A stretch of DNA of 64,000 nucleotides from JACCZX01 sp963791315 (GCA_963791315.1 CAWBRQ010000005.1:62001-126000), one strand, 5' to 3'; counted from the first letter of the stretch, positions 9,030 to 17,927 are shown. The notes: generated by a model not told the origin, from the sequence alone. Translations and numbers: made by a program.

Positions 9030-10274
9030 TTATTGGTACGTGTAGGGCTTAACGTCAATTGTAGGAGTACGGCCCGCAATCGCGTCGCATACCAGTCGCG
9101 CGCTACCCGCCGCTAGCGTCCACCCCAGCGCGCCGTGGCCAACGTTGAGATACAGGTGATCGATCGGAGTGCGGCCGATGAGTGGCCGCCCGCTCGGCGT
9201 CGCCGGGCGTTGGCCGGCCCACGGGCGGATATCGCCATCGACCACTTCGTAGCCAAGCACTTCGCGCGCGGCCTCGAGCAGTGCGCTGGTACGTGGCGGC
9301 GGAATTTCGTTGCCTTGCGCGCCGATTTCGATGAACCCGGCAACTCGCACGCGGTCACCGAGAGGCGCAAACACAACTTTGCGCCGCGCGTCAGTTATCG
9401 AAGCTCGCAAACGTACTGCGTCAAACGCGGGGCGTACGGTGATTGAATAGCCTTTGAGCGGATAAATAGGAAGATGGATGCCGGCGGTGAGCGCGATCGC
9501 GGGCGCCCCGATTCCGGCCGCGAGCACATACGCGTCAGCGCGCAGCGGTCCCTGGTCGGTTACCAATGCACGCACGCTCGTTCCGTTGACATCGAAATGA
9601 CTGGCGCGCCGATTCAACTGCAGGTCACCCCCGCGTTGCACGATGCGTTGCGCCAGCTGTACGCAGAATTCGCCACAGTCGGCCGCTGCGTCGCTCGCAG
9701 TCCACACGCCACCTGCAATTCGATCGGCGTACGCCTCGAGTGCCGGCTCCTGCTCGATGCATTGCGCGCGCGTCAAGACGGTTTGCCTGGTGCCCAGCCC
9801 CGCTTGATACAGCACCTGCGCTTGCGCCGATGCGAGAGACCGGGTGTCGGGATAGACGACGAGCTTGCCGCCGCGTGTGAAGTGACATTCGATTCCTTCA
9901 CCTTCGATTAGCGGTTCGATGAATTCGCGCGACAGCTCGGCGAGTTTCAGCAGGCCAGCGGTGGTCCGGCGCGCGTCCGCGGTGTTCGCGTGGCGGAGGA
10001 ATTCAATGGCCCAGCGCCACTGCACCGGATCGAAACGGAAGTGCAGCTTCAGCGGCGAGTCGCGCGTCAGGAAAAGACTCGGCAAGCGGGGCGGCACCGA
10101 AGCATCCGCCAGCGGCGCGACGAAGGCATACGAAAGCTGCGCGCCGTTGGCAGCGCTGGCTCCCTGCCCGGCCGCGGCTTCGCGCTCAATGATCGTGACG
10201 CTATGGCCCTCGCTCTGCAGAAAGTAAGCCGAAGTCAGGCCGATCACTCCGGCACCGATGACACAGATGTGCAT
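9030..10274 (-). CDS. D-amino acid dehydrogenase (DadA-like) FAD oxidoreductase
   Basis: 414-residue flavoprotein of the DAO/DadA family. The N-terminus MHICVIGAGVIGLTSAYFL carries the GxGxxG FAD site, followed by the acidic end of strand two (IIER). Further family marks: GGVWTASDAAADCGEF, LPIYPLKGYSITV, and the C-terminal NVGHGALGWTLAAGSA. Members oxidatively deaminate D-amino acids (classically D-alanine to pyruvate) and pass electrons to the quinone pool. It heads a two-gene operon with the aminotransferase. The end of the protein (DVKPYTYQ) overlaps nothing. Substrate assignment is by family only. Confidence 0.82.
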   Translation of the reverse strand: MHICVIGAGVIGLTSAYFLQSEGHSVTIIEREAAAGQGASAANGAQLSYAFVAPLADASVPPRLPSLFLTRDSPLKLHFRFDPVQWRWAIEFLRHANTADARRTTAGLLKLAELSREFIEPLIEGEGIECHFTRGGKLVVYPDTRSLASAQAQVLYQAGLGTRQTVLTRAQCIEQEPALEAYADRIAGGVWTASDAAADCGEFCVQLAQRIVQRGGDLQLNRRASHFDVNGTSVRALVTDQGPLRADAYVLAAGIGAPAIALTAGIHLPIYPLKGYSITVRPAFDAVRLRASITDARRKVVFAPLGDRVRVAGFIEIGAQGNEIPPPRTSALLEAAREVLGYEVVDGDIRPWAGQRPATPSGRPLIGRTPIDHLYLNVGHGALGWTLAAGSARLVCDAIAGRTPTIDVKPYTYQ

Positions 10275-10318
10275 CGCGGGAGTTTAGAGAAGCGAATTTG
10301 GAGAGGGAAAACCGGGCC

Positions 10319-10346
10319 AAAAAAAGAGCGCGATGAAATCGCGCTC
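10319..10346 (-). terminator. Rho-independent terminator of the 24-residue-repeat gene
   Basis: On the minus strand a 9-bp stem GAGCGCGAT / ATCGCGCTC with a 3-nt loop is followed directly by seven T. It lies about 20 nt past the stop codon of the repeat-protein gene. Confidence 0.85.
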
Positions 10347-10366
10347 AATCTTGCTGCCAGGGAGAA

Positions 10367-11295
10367 CTATTTCGCAGGCGGCGTCTTGGTTACGGTGCGA
10401 TTGACCGTGCCATCAGCGTTGAAGCTGCGATCGACTGTAGTCGTGCCGCCTTTGGGCCCGATCGTGACTGAGTCCACCGCGCCGTCGGCGCCGCGCATGC
10501 GATCGACCGTGCTCACGCCACCCTTCGGACCGACTACTGTCTTGTCCGTCAGTCCATCGGCGCCGCGCGAGCGATCGACCGTCGTTGTATTACCGTTAGC
10601 GCGAGTCCGCGTGCTGTCGATTGCACCATCGACGCCACGGCTGCGATCGATCGTGCTGGTTCCCTTCGGGCCCGTCACGGTTGCATCGATCACACCGTCG
10701 GCGCCGCGCGTGCGATCTACAGTCGTTGTCTGCCCTTTCGGACCCGTCACTGTCTTATCGATTACTCCGTCGGCACCGCGTGCGCGATCGACTGTGGTCA
10801 CACCGCCCTTCGGACCGACAACCGTCTTATCCACTACGCCATCGGCGCCGCGTGTACGGTCAACGGTGGTAACACCGCCCTTCGGACCCGTCACGGTCTT
10901 GTCGATCAAACCATCGCTGCCGCGCGAACGGTCGGTCGTCGTCACGCCTCCGCGGGGACCGGTAACCGATTTGTCTACGACACCGTCGGCTCCGCGCGTG
11001 CGATCGACATTGGTTACACCGCCGTGCGGCCCGGTGATAGTCGCATCGGTCGTGCCGGCGCTGTCCTTGAAGCGATCAACTGTTGTCACGCCGCCGTGGC
11101 GGTTGGTTCGTGTCGCATCGACTGCAGCCATCGGCGCCGCGGCTGCGTTGAACGCTGGTGGTCCCGCTATGGTTTGCGTTAACTCGGGCCTCGCCCGCTC
11201 GTGCGTCCGCATTGGCTCGCTGCAATCGCCAGCGTGCTCGCAACTGCCAGCGTGATAAGGCGAAAGTCGGTGACCTTTTGTAGAACTGTATTCAT
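10367..11295 (-). CDS. Secreted protein of 24-residue tandem repeats (two frame breaks)
   Basis: I do not know a function. The start at 11295 (GGAG upstream) opens a signal peptide, MNTVLQKVTDFRLITLAVAS followed by TLAIAAS. Immediately after it the frame breaks (near 11218). A second frame encodes a degenerate first repeat (HSGTTSVQRSRGADG), and a second break near 11127 leads into the long repeat frame. Repaired, the protein is about 308 residues: signal peptide, a short linker, then about eleven units of consensus TGPKGGVTTVDRTRGADGVVDKTV and the tail TKTPPAK. The units are Gly/Thr/Asp-rich with no cysteine. Both breaks fit one-base insertions and are probably sequence errors, since similar breaks occur in essential genes of this window. 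It could be a periplasmic or surface fibre. Confidence 0.6.
10391..11175 (-). repeat. 72-nt coding tandem repeat, about 11 units
   Basis: DNA-level tandem repeat with a 72-nt period encoding the 24-residue unit. Interior units keep most positions, for example repeated GGCCCGAAGGGCGG-like and GTTGATCG-like blocks. One unit is 23 residues long (TGPKGTSTIDRSRGVDGAID). Divergence rises towards both ends, as expected for an array that grows and homogenises from the middle. Confidence 0.8.
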
Positions 11296-11426
11296 CTCTC
11301 GCTCCGGTTCGGTTATTGAATTGAGCGTCCGTAATTGACGCTTCAACCACAACGGCAGCGTAGGCGCGGGTGGCGTACTGCCGTCTCTTTCCGAACTGCG
11401 AGGATTGTTGCTAGATGTAAGAGCCC

Positions 11427-11927
11427 TTAATGAACGATAAGCGGCCGAAAACGGCGCGCGAACAGAACGTAGATCGTTGCCGCCGACAGAATCACGAACC
11501 AGAGCAACGACCAATCGGCAATCGTCAGGCCAATCAATCTCCATGCAGATTCCGAGCAATCGCCGCTACCGCGAAATACCTTGGGCAGGATATCGGTCAG
11601 TGGAAAGTTCTCGAGCATCGCCGCCAGGCCCGGGCCGCACGACAGCCCTTGGGGATTCATCTGCAGCCATACGTGCCAGCCCGCAATACCGATCCCGGTG
11701 AGTGCCCACAGCAGCGCCAGCCCGGCCACCCAGCGGCTCGACGCGCGCGGACTGAGCCACGCAGCGATCAACGCAAACAATGCGAACGCGAAGTAAGCAA
11801 CGCGTTGAAAGATGCACAGTGGACACGGGTCAAGCCCGACCACATGCTGCAGCAGCAACCCTACGCCGATCAAGCCAAGCGCAATGACAGCTAGTGTCGT
11901 GTAAGCAGTACGAGTACTGAGAATCAT
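11427..11927 (-). CDS. dsbB: Disulfide bond formation protein B
   Basis: 166-residue inner-membrane protein with four hydrophobic helices. The first periplasmic redox pair is CPLC near residue 35 (GLDPCPLCIFQRVAY). The second is the Cys of LSCGPGL and the Cys of GSGDCSESAW. DsbB reoxidises the periplasmic oxidase DsbA and hands electrons to ubiquinone. Length and topology are normal. It stands alone between the repeat protein and the DUF4198 gene on the same strand; dsbA is not in the window. Confidence 0.93.
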   Translation of the reverse strand: MILSTRTAYTTLAVIALGLIGVGLLLQHVVGLDPCPLCIFQRVAYFAFALFALIAAWLSPRASSRWVAGLALLWALTGIGIAGWHVWLQMNPQGLSCGPGLAAMLENFPLTDILPKVFRGSGDCSESAWRLIGLTIADWSLLWFVILSAATIYVLFARRFRPLIVH

Positions 11928-11995
11928 CTGGCTGAACGCAGCAGTTCACTCCGTTTCGTTGCAACTCTCATATTTTCAATGCGCGACAACCGCTG

Positions 11996-12805
11996 TCACT
12001 GCACCTCGAAAGACAGTGTCGTGAAGTCGCTCTCCCAATCGGTCCCTGGCTTGTTCGACGAACGCAGCTCGGTTCCGCGCAGCAACCATTTGCCCGCGCG
12101 CGCCACCTTGAAAACCGCACGACCGGCGGTATCGGTCGTTTTCAAAGCGCGATTCGTTTTGCCTTCGCGCACGATGCCGAGCGAAAAGTCGGCCAGCGGC
12201 GCTCCGTTTCGCAGTACGTGGACCGGAAACTCATCACCAGCACGCAACGCCGTCGGATCTTTTTCGGGAATGATTTCGAGCGGCATTCCGACGGGCTCGC
12301 TCCATGACCGATCGGCCTTCATGCGACCCGGACGGCCTACAAGCACGAACGTCTTCGCATGTGTACTGTAGATCTCTCGCCAGGGCTTCGAACCTTTGCC
12401 GGCGTACCACGCCTGCATCAACAATGAAGGTGCGCCAATTTCGTCCAAATGGTGTTGGACTTCCTTGCGATTCAGTTCAATGGATCTCGGTGCCAGCGAC
12501 AACCATATCGTAGCGACGCCAGGATCGGATAGCGGCACCCGTAGCTCGAGCGATTTTTTCTCGGGCGCACCCGGCTGAACATCGATCGTCTTGCCATTTA
12601 GCCGAGCGCGCGCGGTCCCGATTCGTTCGGGCTTGATCGCCGCATCGAAGGTTGCAAATTTGTCGCCGCTGGTCAAATCGATCTGGGCGATCGTGCCCGG
12701 TGCAACTGAAATGCGGCGCGGTTGTAGCCAGGTGTCGTGGGCTGCTGCGGTCGATGCGATGCCGCTCACGAGAAGCACGACCAGCAGCGCCAGCAAGCGA
12801 CTCAT
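11996..12805 (-). CDS. DUF4198 domain periplasmic protein
   Basis: 269-residue exported protein: signal peptide to about residue 22 (LLVSGIASTAAAHD), then a mature N-terminus HDTWLQPRRISV that is typical of DUF4198, a family often found near nickel or cobalt uptake genes. The C-terminal half (EFPVHVLRNGAPLADFSLG through GRAVFKVARAGKWLLRGTE) reads as an Ig-like metal-uptake-associated domain. The N-terminal His-Asp could bind metal once the signal is removed; that is inference. Its ATG overlaps the histidine-kinase stop by 4 nt (ATGA), so the two are translated together. That suggests it modulates or senses something for that kinase. Confidence 0.75.
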   Translation of the reverse strand: MSRLLALLVVLLVSGIASTAAAHDTWLQPRRISVAPGTIAQIDLTSGDKFATFDAAIKPERIGTARARLNGKTIDVQPGAPEKKSLELRVPLSDPGVATIWLSLAPRSIELNRKEVQHHLDEIGAPSLLMQAWYAGKGSKPWREIYSTHAKTFVLVGRPGRMKADRSWSEPVGMPLEIIPEKDPTALRAGDEFPVHVLRNGAPLADFSLGIVREGKTNRALKTTDTAGRAVFKVARAGKWLLRGTELRSSNKPGTDWESDFTTLSFEVQ

Positions 12806-14121
12806 TGCGGCGGCTCCGGCTGATAATGGCGCGGCAGTATCACGCGGAAGATCGTGCCCAGCTCCGCACTCGACTCCAACTCAATTGTGGCGTTCAGCAT
12901 GTCGCTTAAACGCTTGACGATCGACAAGCCGACGCCCTCACCCCTTTGTTGACCCACCGCGCGCGGATCGTCGTCGATCGCGGAGCCGTTCTCATCGGCA
13001 GCCTCGGGATCAACGCCGGCCTTGCGATCGATCTCATGCGAAGCAATCGTGGCTGCCTTCAAAGCGCTAACGAGCGGCGCACCGGGGCCCGAATGAAACC
13101 CGGGGCCGGTGTCCTGCACCGAGAACATCCAACGTTCGGCGTCGTTCTCCTTGCTGTCGCCCCAACCGACGGTCACTCCGCCAGCGCGCGTGTACCGCAG
13201 CGCGTTGAGTAGCAAGTTTTGCGCAATTCGACGAACCTTAACCGCGTCACCCTCGACGATCAGCGAATCAGGACCGTCCGCTTTTAGATACAAGTTGCGG
13301 TCTTGGGCTTGCGCATGCAACCCATCGCACAGATCCCGCAACAAGCGTGCGGCATCGAACTCTTTAACCTCGAGGTGCTCGTGGCCCGCCTGCAGCCGCG
13401 CCAGGTTCATCACATCGTCCAGCATCCTGTGCAGCGACGATGTACTTCTCTGCAACAGCGACAAGAACTTCTCGCGAATCGCATCCGTTGCAGCACTTGA
13501 ACTGAGTCCTGTCGTCGCATTCAGCACGGCGCCGACGTGGCCGCGCAGGTCGTGCGCCGCTTGCCGCCAAAGCTCAGAACGGTCTCGCTGCAGCTTGCGC
13601 TCGTCATTTAACGCTCGCGCCAGGTCTCGTACATGCCCTTCGGCCTCGAGCTTCTCGAGTTCGAAATACTCCGAAACACTGTCGCTGACACTTGCTGCAC
13701 ATAACTCGCCGACCACGCGCCGGGCAATTGGCATCGCCTCTGCCGCGTGCTGCTTCCGAGTGGTCGCGTAGTTTTCCAGTTCGTCAAGCAGCACCAGCTG
13801 CAGGTGCCCCCACTCGCGCGTCACTTCACGTAGTCGGTAGCCCTGCTGCCAGCGCTGCAGACCGTGCGACGCTGCATCCTTCTTTTGCTGCGTGTCGAGA
13901 CGTTGTGGATCATTCGGCCACGCCTCCAATTTCCGTTCGAGGACGTCGAGCACATCTGGAATGTGGTCGTTGAATTGCGACCTCGGCAGCGAGTCGGAGG
14001 TCGTCAACTGCGGGTCGGCGTCAGCGGCAGCGCGCCACGCTTCCAATATCGTCGGCCGCCGTTCGCGCAGGTACGCGGCGACGGCATTCAACTCTTCGTC
14101 GATGATCTTTGTACGGGTCAT
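12802..14121 (-). CDS. Sensor histidine kinase with RsbRD-type N-terminal domain
   Basis: About 440 residues, with no transmembrane segment, so cytoplasmic. Residues ~5-150 (AYLRERRPTILEAWRAA onwards) resemble the RsbRD N-terminal domain found in stress-sensing kinases. Then a coiled region, a HisKA domain with H-box AHDLRGHVGAVLN, and an HATPase domain with NLLLNALRYT, DTGPGFHSG and GVGLSIVKRL. There is an acidic insertion (EAADENGSAIDDDPRAV) between the G1 and G2 boxes. No response regulator is adjacent. The start at MTRTKI is preferred over an ATG 17 codons upstream because the extra residues (MHGFIRSRVRRHRR) look non-coding. It is coupled to the DUF4198 gene. Confidence 0.82.
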   Translation of the reverse strand: MTRTKIIDEELNAVAAYLRERRPTILEAWRAAADADPQLTTSDSLPRSQFNDHIPDVLDVLERKLEAWPNDPQRLDTQQKKDAASHGLQRWQQGYRLREVTREWGHLQLVLLDELENYATTRKQHAAEAMPIARRVVGELCAASVSDSVSEYFELEKLEAEGHVRDLARALNDERKLQRDRSELWRQAAHDLRGHVGAVLNATTGLSSSAATDAIREKFLSLLQRSTSSLHRMLDDVMNLARLQAGHEHLEVKEFDAARLLRDLCDGLHAQAQDRNLYLKADGPDSLIVEGDAVKVRRIAQNLLLNALRYTRAGGVTVGWGDSKENDAERWMFSVQDTGPGFHSGPGAPLVSALKAATIASHEIDRKAGVDPEAADENGSAIDDDPRAVGQQRGEGVGLSIVKRLSDMLNATIELESSAELGTIFRVILPRHYQPEPPQ

Positions 14122-14245
14122 TTCGGAGAATCTTCGGTGGCGCCGGACGCGCGACCGAATGAAGCCGTGCATTGTAGGGTGCTGGCGTGCGACGTGCGCT
14201 GCGTGCGCTCACGCCCGCCAACCACCCCACAATGATCCACGCGAT

Positions 14246-14274
14246 ACCATCCATCTGGATGGTGCACAGATGGT
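14246..14274 (+). promoter_or_regulatory. Palindromic operator upstream of the ribbon-helix-helix gene
   Basis: ACCATCCATCTGGATGGT (14246-14263) has perfect 8-bp arms around a 2-nt centre. A third half-site, AGATGGT, repeats at 14268-14274 in direct orientation to the right arm. It ends 12 nt before the regulator's ATG. RHH dimers commonly bind such inverted and direct half-sites and repress their own promoter. It also lies in the divergent gap shared with the histidine kinase. Confidence 0.55.
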
Positions 14275-14286
14275 AGAATGAGGCTA

Positions 14287-14695
14287 ATGGCGAAAGTCCC
14301 AGTCAAGCAATCCGATTCGGAAAAGATCACGATCAACGTGGGTTACGTTGATCTGGGTCACATCGACCTGCTGGTGCGCGAGGGCTTCTACTCGAACCGC
14401 ACCGACCTCATCCGGACCGCTATCCGCAATCAAATTGCATCGCACGCGGACACCCTGCGGCAGACAGTCAGCCGCCGCAGTCTGGTGCTGGGAATTCATC
14501 ACTATTCACGCAAGGACCTGGAAGCGGCGCGTGCGCGTGGCGAGCGGCTGCAGATCCAGGTTCTTGGGCTTGCCAGCATCGCCGACGATGTCACCCCTGC
14601 ACTGGCACTGAAAACGATCGAATCGATCGTCGTGCTTGGGCACTCTTCACGCAAGCGCGGAGCTCAAACGCGCGCTTGCCTCTCGAATCAAGTAA
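14287..14695 (+). CDS. Ribbon-helix-helix (CopG-like) transcriptional regulator, one frame break
   Basis: Repaired length about 135 residues. After a basic tail, the RHH fold is visible at residues ~12-50: KITINVGYVDLGHIDLLV (beta strand and helix) and GFYSNRTDLIRTAIR (turn and second helix). The rest (VLGIHHYSRKDLEAARARGE, then IADDVTPALALKTIESIVVLG) is a C-terminal domain shared by a small Burkholderiales-type family next to PHB depolymerase genes. Near 14638 the frame breaks in a GGG run. Removing one G gives the natural end GTLHASAELKRALASRIK and a stop. It probably represses itself and the depolymerase through the palindrome upstream. Confidence 0.75.
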
Positions 14696-14729
14696 GCCGG
14701 AGGAATTTTGAAAGTAGACAGAATCGTTC

Positions 14730-15858
14730 ATGGAAGCGATGCGGCGGGCAACGCAGCTCGTTCGAAAGCGCGGGCCGATGGCAGCAACGCGATTCATTCA
14801 AGGGCTGCTGCATCCGCACCGGGCGCCACCGAGCGGGGCGGTCGATATCGACGCGACCGCTGAGTTTGTCGATCGGGCGCCCACGCCCGAGACGAGCACG
14901 CCAGCCGAAACCATCGGTCTTGCCGAGCGCGTCAGGCCAATTTCTTGATCAACGCTTCTCGGGTCATGCGGGCGCGCGCAATTTCAAGCTCTACATTCCA
15001 TCCGGCGATACAAGTGCGGCCTTGCCGGTTCTGGTGATGCTGCACGGCTGCACCCAAAATCCGGATGACTTTGCGACCGGCACGCGCGCCAATCGATGGG
15101 CCGAAGCAACGCGCTGCCTCGTCATTTACCCTGAACAGATTCAACGCGCCAATGCGCAGCGGTGCTGGAACTGGTTTCGCCCGCTTGATCAGCAGGCTGG
15201 CCTCGGCGAACCCGCGATCCTTGCCGGCATCGTGCGGCAAGTGATCGATGAGCATCAAGTCGATACCAGGCGCGTCTACATCGCCGGCATGTCCGCGGGC
15301 GGTGCAATGGCAGCCATCATGGCGCGTGAATATCCCGAGCTGTTCGCCGCTGTCGGCGTCCACTCCGGGTTACCGGCAGGAGCCGCTCATGACGTCGCAT
15401 CCGCGCTGTCGGTGATGAAAAGCGGGCAGCCGAGTGTTGCATCGGCAGTTGGCGCAGTGCCTGTAGTTGGCCGCGCGGTGCCAATGATCGCTTTTCACGG
15501 CGACGCCGACCACACGGTCAATCCTGCCAACAGCGACCGGCTGATTCAGAACGCCGTCGAGACATACCGACTGCTGAATCCGGATTCGCCTCTACAGAAG
15601 AAAGACCAGACGATCGATGCGACCGTGGGCAGTCACGCCATTCACCGGACACACTATTCGACGTCGAACGGCGTCAGCGTGATCGAACACTGGGTGATAC
15701 GCGGGGCTGGACATGCGTGGTCGGGCGGCGATAGCGCAGGCTCGTTTGTCGATGCGCGCGGACCCGATGCCACCGCCGTGATGCTCGACTTCTTTGAGCA
15801 GCATGTCGCACCCGTTAACGCAGAGGCGCCGACAGTTATGGAGTCGACCGCTCCGTGA
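14730..15858 (+). CDS. PHB depolymerase family esterase, one frame break
   Basis: Repaired length about 375 residues. The N-terminus (MEAMRRATQLVRKRGPMAAT) is typical of the extended esterase-PHB family. The alpha/beta-hydrolase core follows: FKLYIPSGD, LPVLVMLHGCTQNPDDFA (oxyanion loop), YIAGMSAGGAMAA (nucleophile Ser in G-x-S-x-G), FHGDADHTVNP (acid region) and GAGHAWSGG (catalytic His). The frame breaks between 14915 and 14945, consistent with one extra base. Members hydrolyse polyhydroxybutyrate or related esters. No clear signal peptide is seen, so an intracellular depolymerase or esterase is likelier than a secreted one. It lies 35 nt after the RHH regulator, probably as one operon. Confidence 0.82.
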
Positions 15859-15899
15859 CCGTTGGGCTTGCAGCAGTAACGCCTCAAACATTGTTGCCC

Positions 15900-16886
15900 C
15901 TATGTCGGCCTACGCCGCGCGACATCTTTGTCGTCGACCGCCGGATGCTCGACCTGTTGCACACCCGTTGCGCGCCGCTCGAAATCTTCGCGCGTCAGCG
16001 ATCGATTGATGCCGAACGCCGCACGTGTGCCTTCCGCGGCCGCCACGATTGCCAGTTGAACGTCCTTGATCAGGTTGCCGGCAACGAATACGCCCGGAAC
16101 ACTCGTCGCTTCATACTGCCCGCAACGAATGGCACCCTTTCTCGTGATCTGGCACCCGAGCTTGCGAGCGAGCTGCGAGCGCGAGATGCAAGGTGTGTCG
16201 AAAAACAGTGCGCGGCATGGCAGCCGTCGCCCGCTATCGAAAACCACCGCCTCAAGTTGCCCACTCGTACCCTCGAGTGAGGCGACGCGCTCTTCAATGA
16301 CTCGGATGCCGTTACGCTCGAGGTGCATGCGGACCTCGCCACTGAATCCGGAACGCCCGTCGGTGCACAGCGCGATATCCGACGTCCAAGCCGTCATTGC
16401 GCGAGCCATTTCCAATCCTCGCGCACGCTTGCCATAAACCGCGATCGGCGCACCGCGCAGTTCCCAACCGTCGCAGTACGGACATTGATGAACGCTCTTG
16501 CCCCAGAACTCTTCGATACGCGCGATCGACGGCAGCTGGTCGACAACACCGGTGGCTATCAGGATTTTCCGCGTGAGCTCGGAACGATCGTCGTCTATTA
16601 CGACGCGAAACGTGTTCTTCGAATCGCGCGCGACGTCAGTGACCTCACCATCTGATAGCTCTACGTTCTCATAACGCTGGAGTTCCTGACGCGCGACGTT
16701 CAGAAACTCAGCGGGTGGAATTCCATCGCGCGTTAGGAACCCGTGCAGTGCCTTGGAAGCCCGATTGCGCGGTTCGCCGTCATCACATAGCAGGACTCGG
16801 CGGCAGCAGCGGCCGAGCACCAACGCGGCCGCCAGCCCAGCCGGCCCGCCGCCAATGATGACTGCGTCCCACGGCTCAGCGGGCAA
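15900..16886 (-). CDS. Thioredoxin-reductase-like NAD(P)/FAD oxidoreductase
   Basis: 328-residue flavoprotein. N-terminal FAD site DAVIIGGGPAGLAAALVLGR. The redox-active disulfide is in HQCPYCDGWELRG (CPYC, mid-protein). The C-terminal FAD motif is SVPGVFVAGNLIKDVQLAI. The NADPH-binding stretch (APIAVYGKRARGLEMAR) has GKRARG where classical TrxB has GGGxSA, so nucleotide choice or even use is uncertain. No thioredoxin gene is adjacent. The start used is TTG with GGGAG upstream. It converges with the depolymerase gene, leaving 41 nt between stops. Confidence 0.8.
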   Translation of the reverse strand: MPAEPWDAVIIGGGPAGLAAALVLGRCCRRVLLCDDGEPRNRASKALHGFLTRDGIPPAEFLNVARQELQRYENVELSDGEVTDVARDSKNTFRVVIDDDRSELTRKILIATGVVDQLPSIARIEEFWGKSVHQCPYCDGWELRGAPIAVYGKRARGLEMARAMTAWTSDIALCTDGRSGFSGEVRMHLERNGIRVIEERVASLEGTSGQLEAVVFDSGRRLPCRALFFDTPCISRSQLARKLGCQITRKGAIRCGQYEATSVPGVFVAGNLIKDVQLAIVAAAEGTRAAFGINRSLTREDFERRATGVQQVEHPAVDDKDVARRRPT

Positions 16887-16981
16887 GTGACCACTCCCGG
16901 AAGCACTCCATTTCCGTTAGGCATAGCGCTTGCCTTAGATCGTCCGTAGTTCCTAAACACTTGCCCAGAGAGGGGTTAAAC

Positions 16982-17251
16982 ATGAATTTCATTATTTGGA
17001 TTGTTATCGGCGGTCTGATTGGATGGGTCGCCAGCATGATTATGAAGACCGATGCGCAGCAAGGCATTTTCCTGAACATCGTTGTAGGCATTGTCGGCGC
17101 ATTGCTGGGCGGATGGCTGATCAGCCCGTTGGTGGGGATCCCGACCATCAATCAGGACGCTTTCAGTATCGGTGCGTTGGTTGTCTCTTTGATCGGAGCA
17201 ATCATCCTGCTCGCGATCGTCAACCTTTTCCGTCGCGGCGCCGTGCGCTAA
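16982..17251 (+). CDS. GlsB/YeaQ/YmgE family stress-response membrane protein
   Basis: 89-residue inner-membrane protein with three hydrophobic segments: FIIWIVIGGLIGWVASMI, GIFLNIVVGIVGALLGGWLI and GALVVSLIGAIILLAIVNLF. Gly-rich helices and the K-T-D-A-Q-Q-G linker are characteristic. The family is induced by general stress and stationary phase; the biochemical role is unknown. ATG at 16982 is chosen because a purine-rich site (AGAGGGG) precedes it. It is followed after 27 nt by the glycine-zipper gene, and the pair ends in a strong terminator. Confidence 0.88.
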   Translation: MNFIIWIVIGGLIGWVASMIMKTDAQQGIFLNIVVGIVGALLGGWLISPLVGIPTINQDAFSIGALVVSLIGAIILLAIVNLFRRGAVR

Positions 17252-17278
17252 TCACGTCTAACAAAGGAGATACAAAAC

Positions 17279-17767
17279 ATGACTCGAGACACAACGAAAG
17301 GCCTGGACCCGACTCCGGACGCAAATCGTGATCCGCTCACGGGTACACCGGGTTCGCATCCGGTGGGTACGGGCATCGGTGCGGCAGCGGGCGGTGTTGC
17401 AGCAGGGGCAGCAGCGGGCACATTAGCCGCAGGTCCTGTGGGTACCGTGGTCGGCGCAGCTATCGGCGCAGTCGCTGGTGGCCTTGCAGGCAAAGCGGTT
17501 GCCGAGAGCATCGACCCGACCGTGGTCGACACGCACTGGCGCGGCCGTTATGACCGCGAGCCGTACTACGAAAGTGGCATGACGTACGACGACTACAAAC
17601 CCAGCTATCAACTGGGCGCCGATGCGCGCGCACGAAATGCGAGCGCCAAGTTCGAAGAAGTCGAGCACTCCTTGGCGCGCGACTATGAAACAGTCAAGGG
17701 CAAGTCGCGTTTGGGCTGGGAAAAAGCCAAGCGCGCTGCTCGCGCCGGCTGGGATACAAAGTACTAA
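17279..17767 (+). CDS. Glycine-zipper protein, hypothetical
   Basis: 162 residues. The N-terminal 35 are polar (TPDANRDPLTGTPGSHPVG). Residues ~36-85 are an Ala/Gly glycine-zipper hairpin (GIGAAAGGVAAGAAAGTLAAG, then GTVVGAAIGAVAGGLAGKAV) that could insert in a membrane or self-associate. The remainder is a hydrophilic Tyr/Asp/Lys-rich tail (DREPYYESGMTYDDYKPSYQ). Similar small proteins occur beside stress genes in Burkholderiales, without known function. It is co-directional with glsB and is followed by a terminator 20 nt after its stop. Confidence 0.75.
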   Translation: MTRDTTKGLDPTPDANRDPLTGTPGSHPVGTGIGAAAGGVAAGAAAGTLAAGPVGTVVGAAIGAVAGGLAGKAVAESIDPTVVDTHWRGRYDREPYYESGMTYDDYKPSYQLGADARARNASAKFEEVEHSLARDYETVKGKSRLGWEKAKRAARAGWDTKY

Positions 17768-17786
17768 GCGTTTAAGTTCGACGAAG

Positions 17787-17814
17787 AGCCCCGCTCCGGC
17801 GGGGCTTATTTTTT
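17787..17814 (+). terminator. Rho-independent terminator after the glycine-zipper gene
   Basis: 8-bp stem AGCCCCGC / GCGGGGCT with a TCCG tetraloop, then TATTTTTT. Confidence 0.9.
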
Positions 17815-17927
17815 GCTGCACCTATCATGAGGGTGCTGGCATTCCACCGCGGTTACCCGACGGCAGCGCCGATCCCGGATTACTTGTGGTAGTGGGCAGG
17901 ATGGTGCCACGGTAGTTGACGCGTTTG

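Noticed and set aside
7789..9045. 418-codon plus-strand open frame opposite the aminotransferase
   Set aside because: Antisense shadow; the PLP lysine motif is on the minus strand.
10391..11175. Possible CRISPR or non-coding satellite
   Set aside because: The 72-nt units have no repeat/spacer alternation and encode a continuous 24-residue protein repeat.
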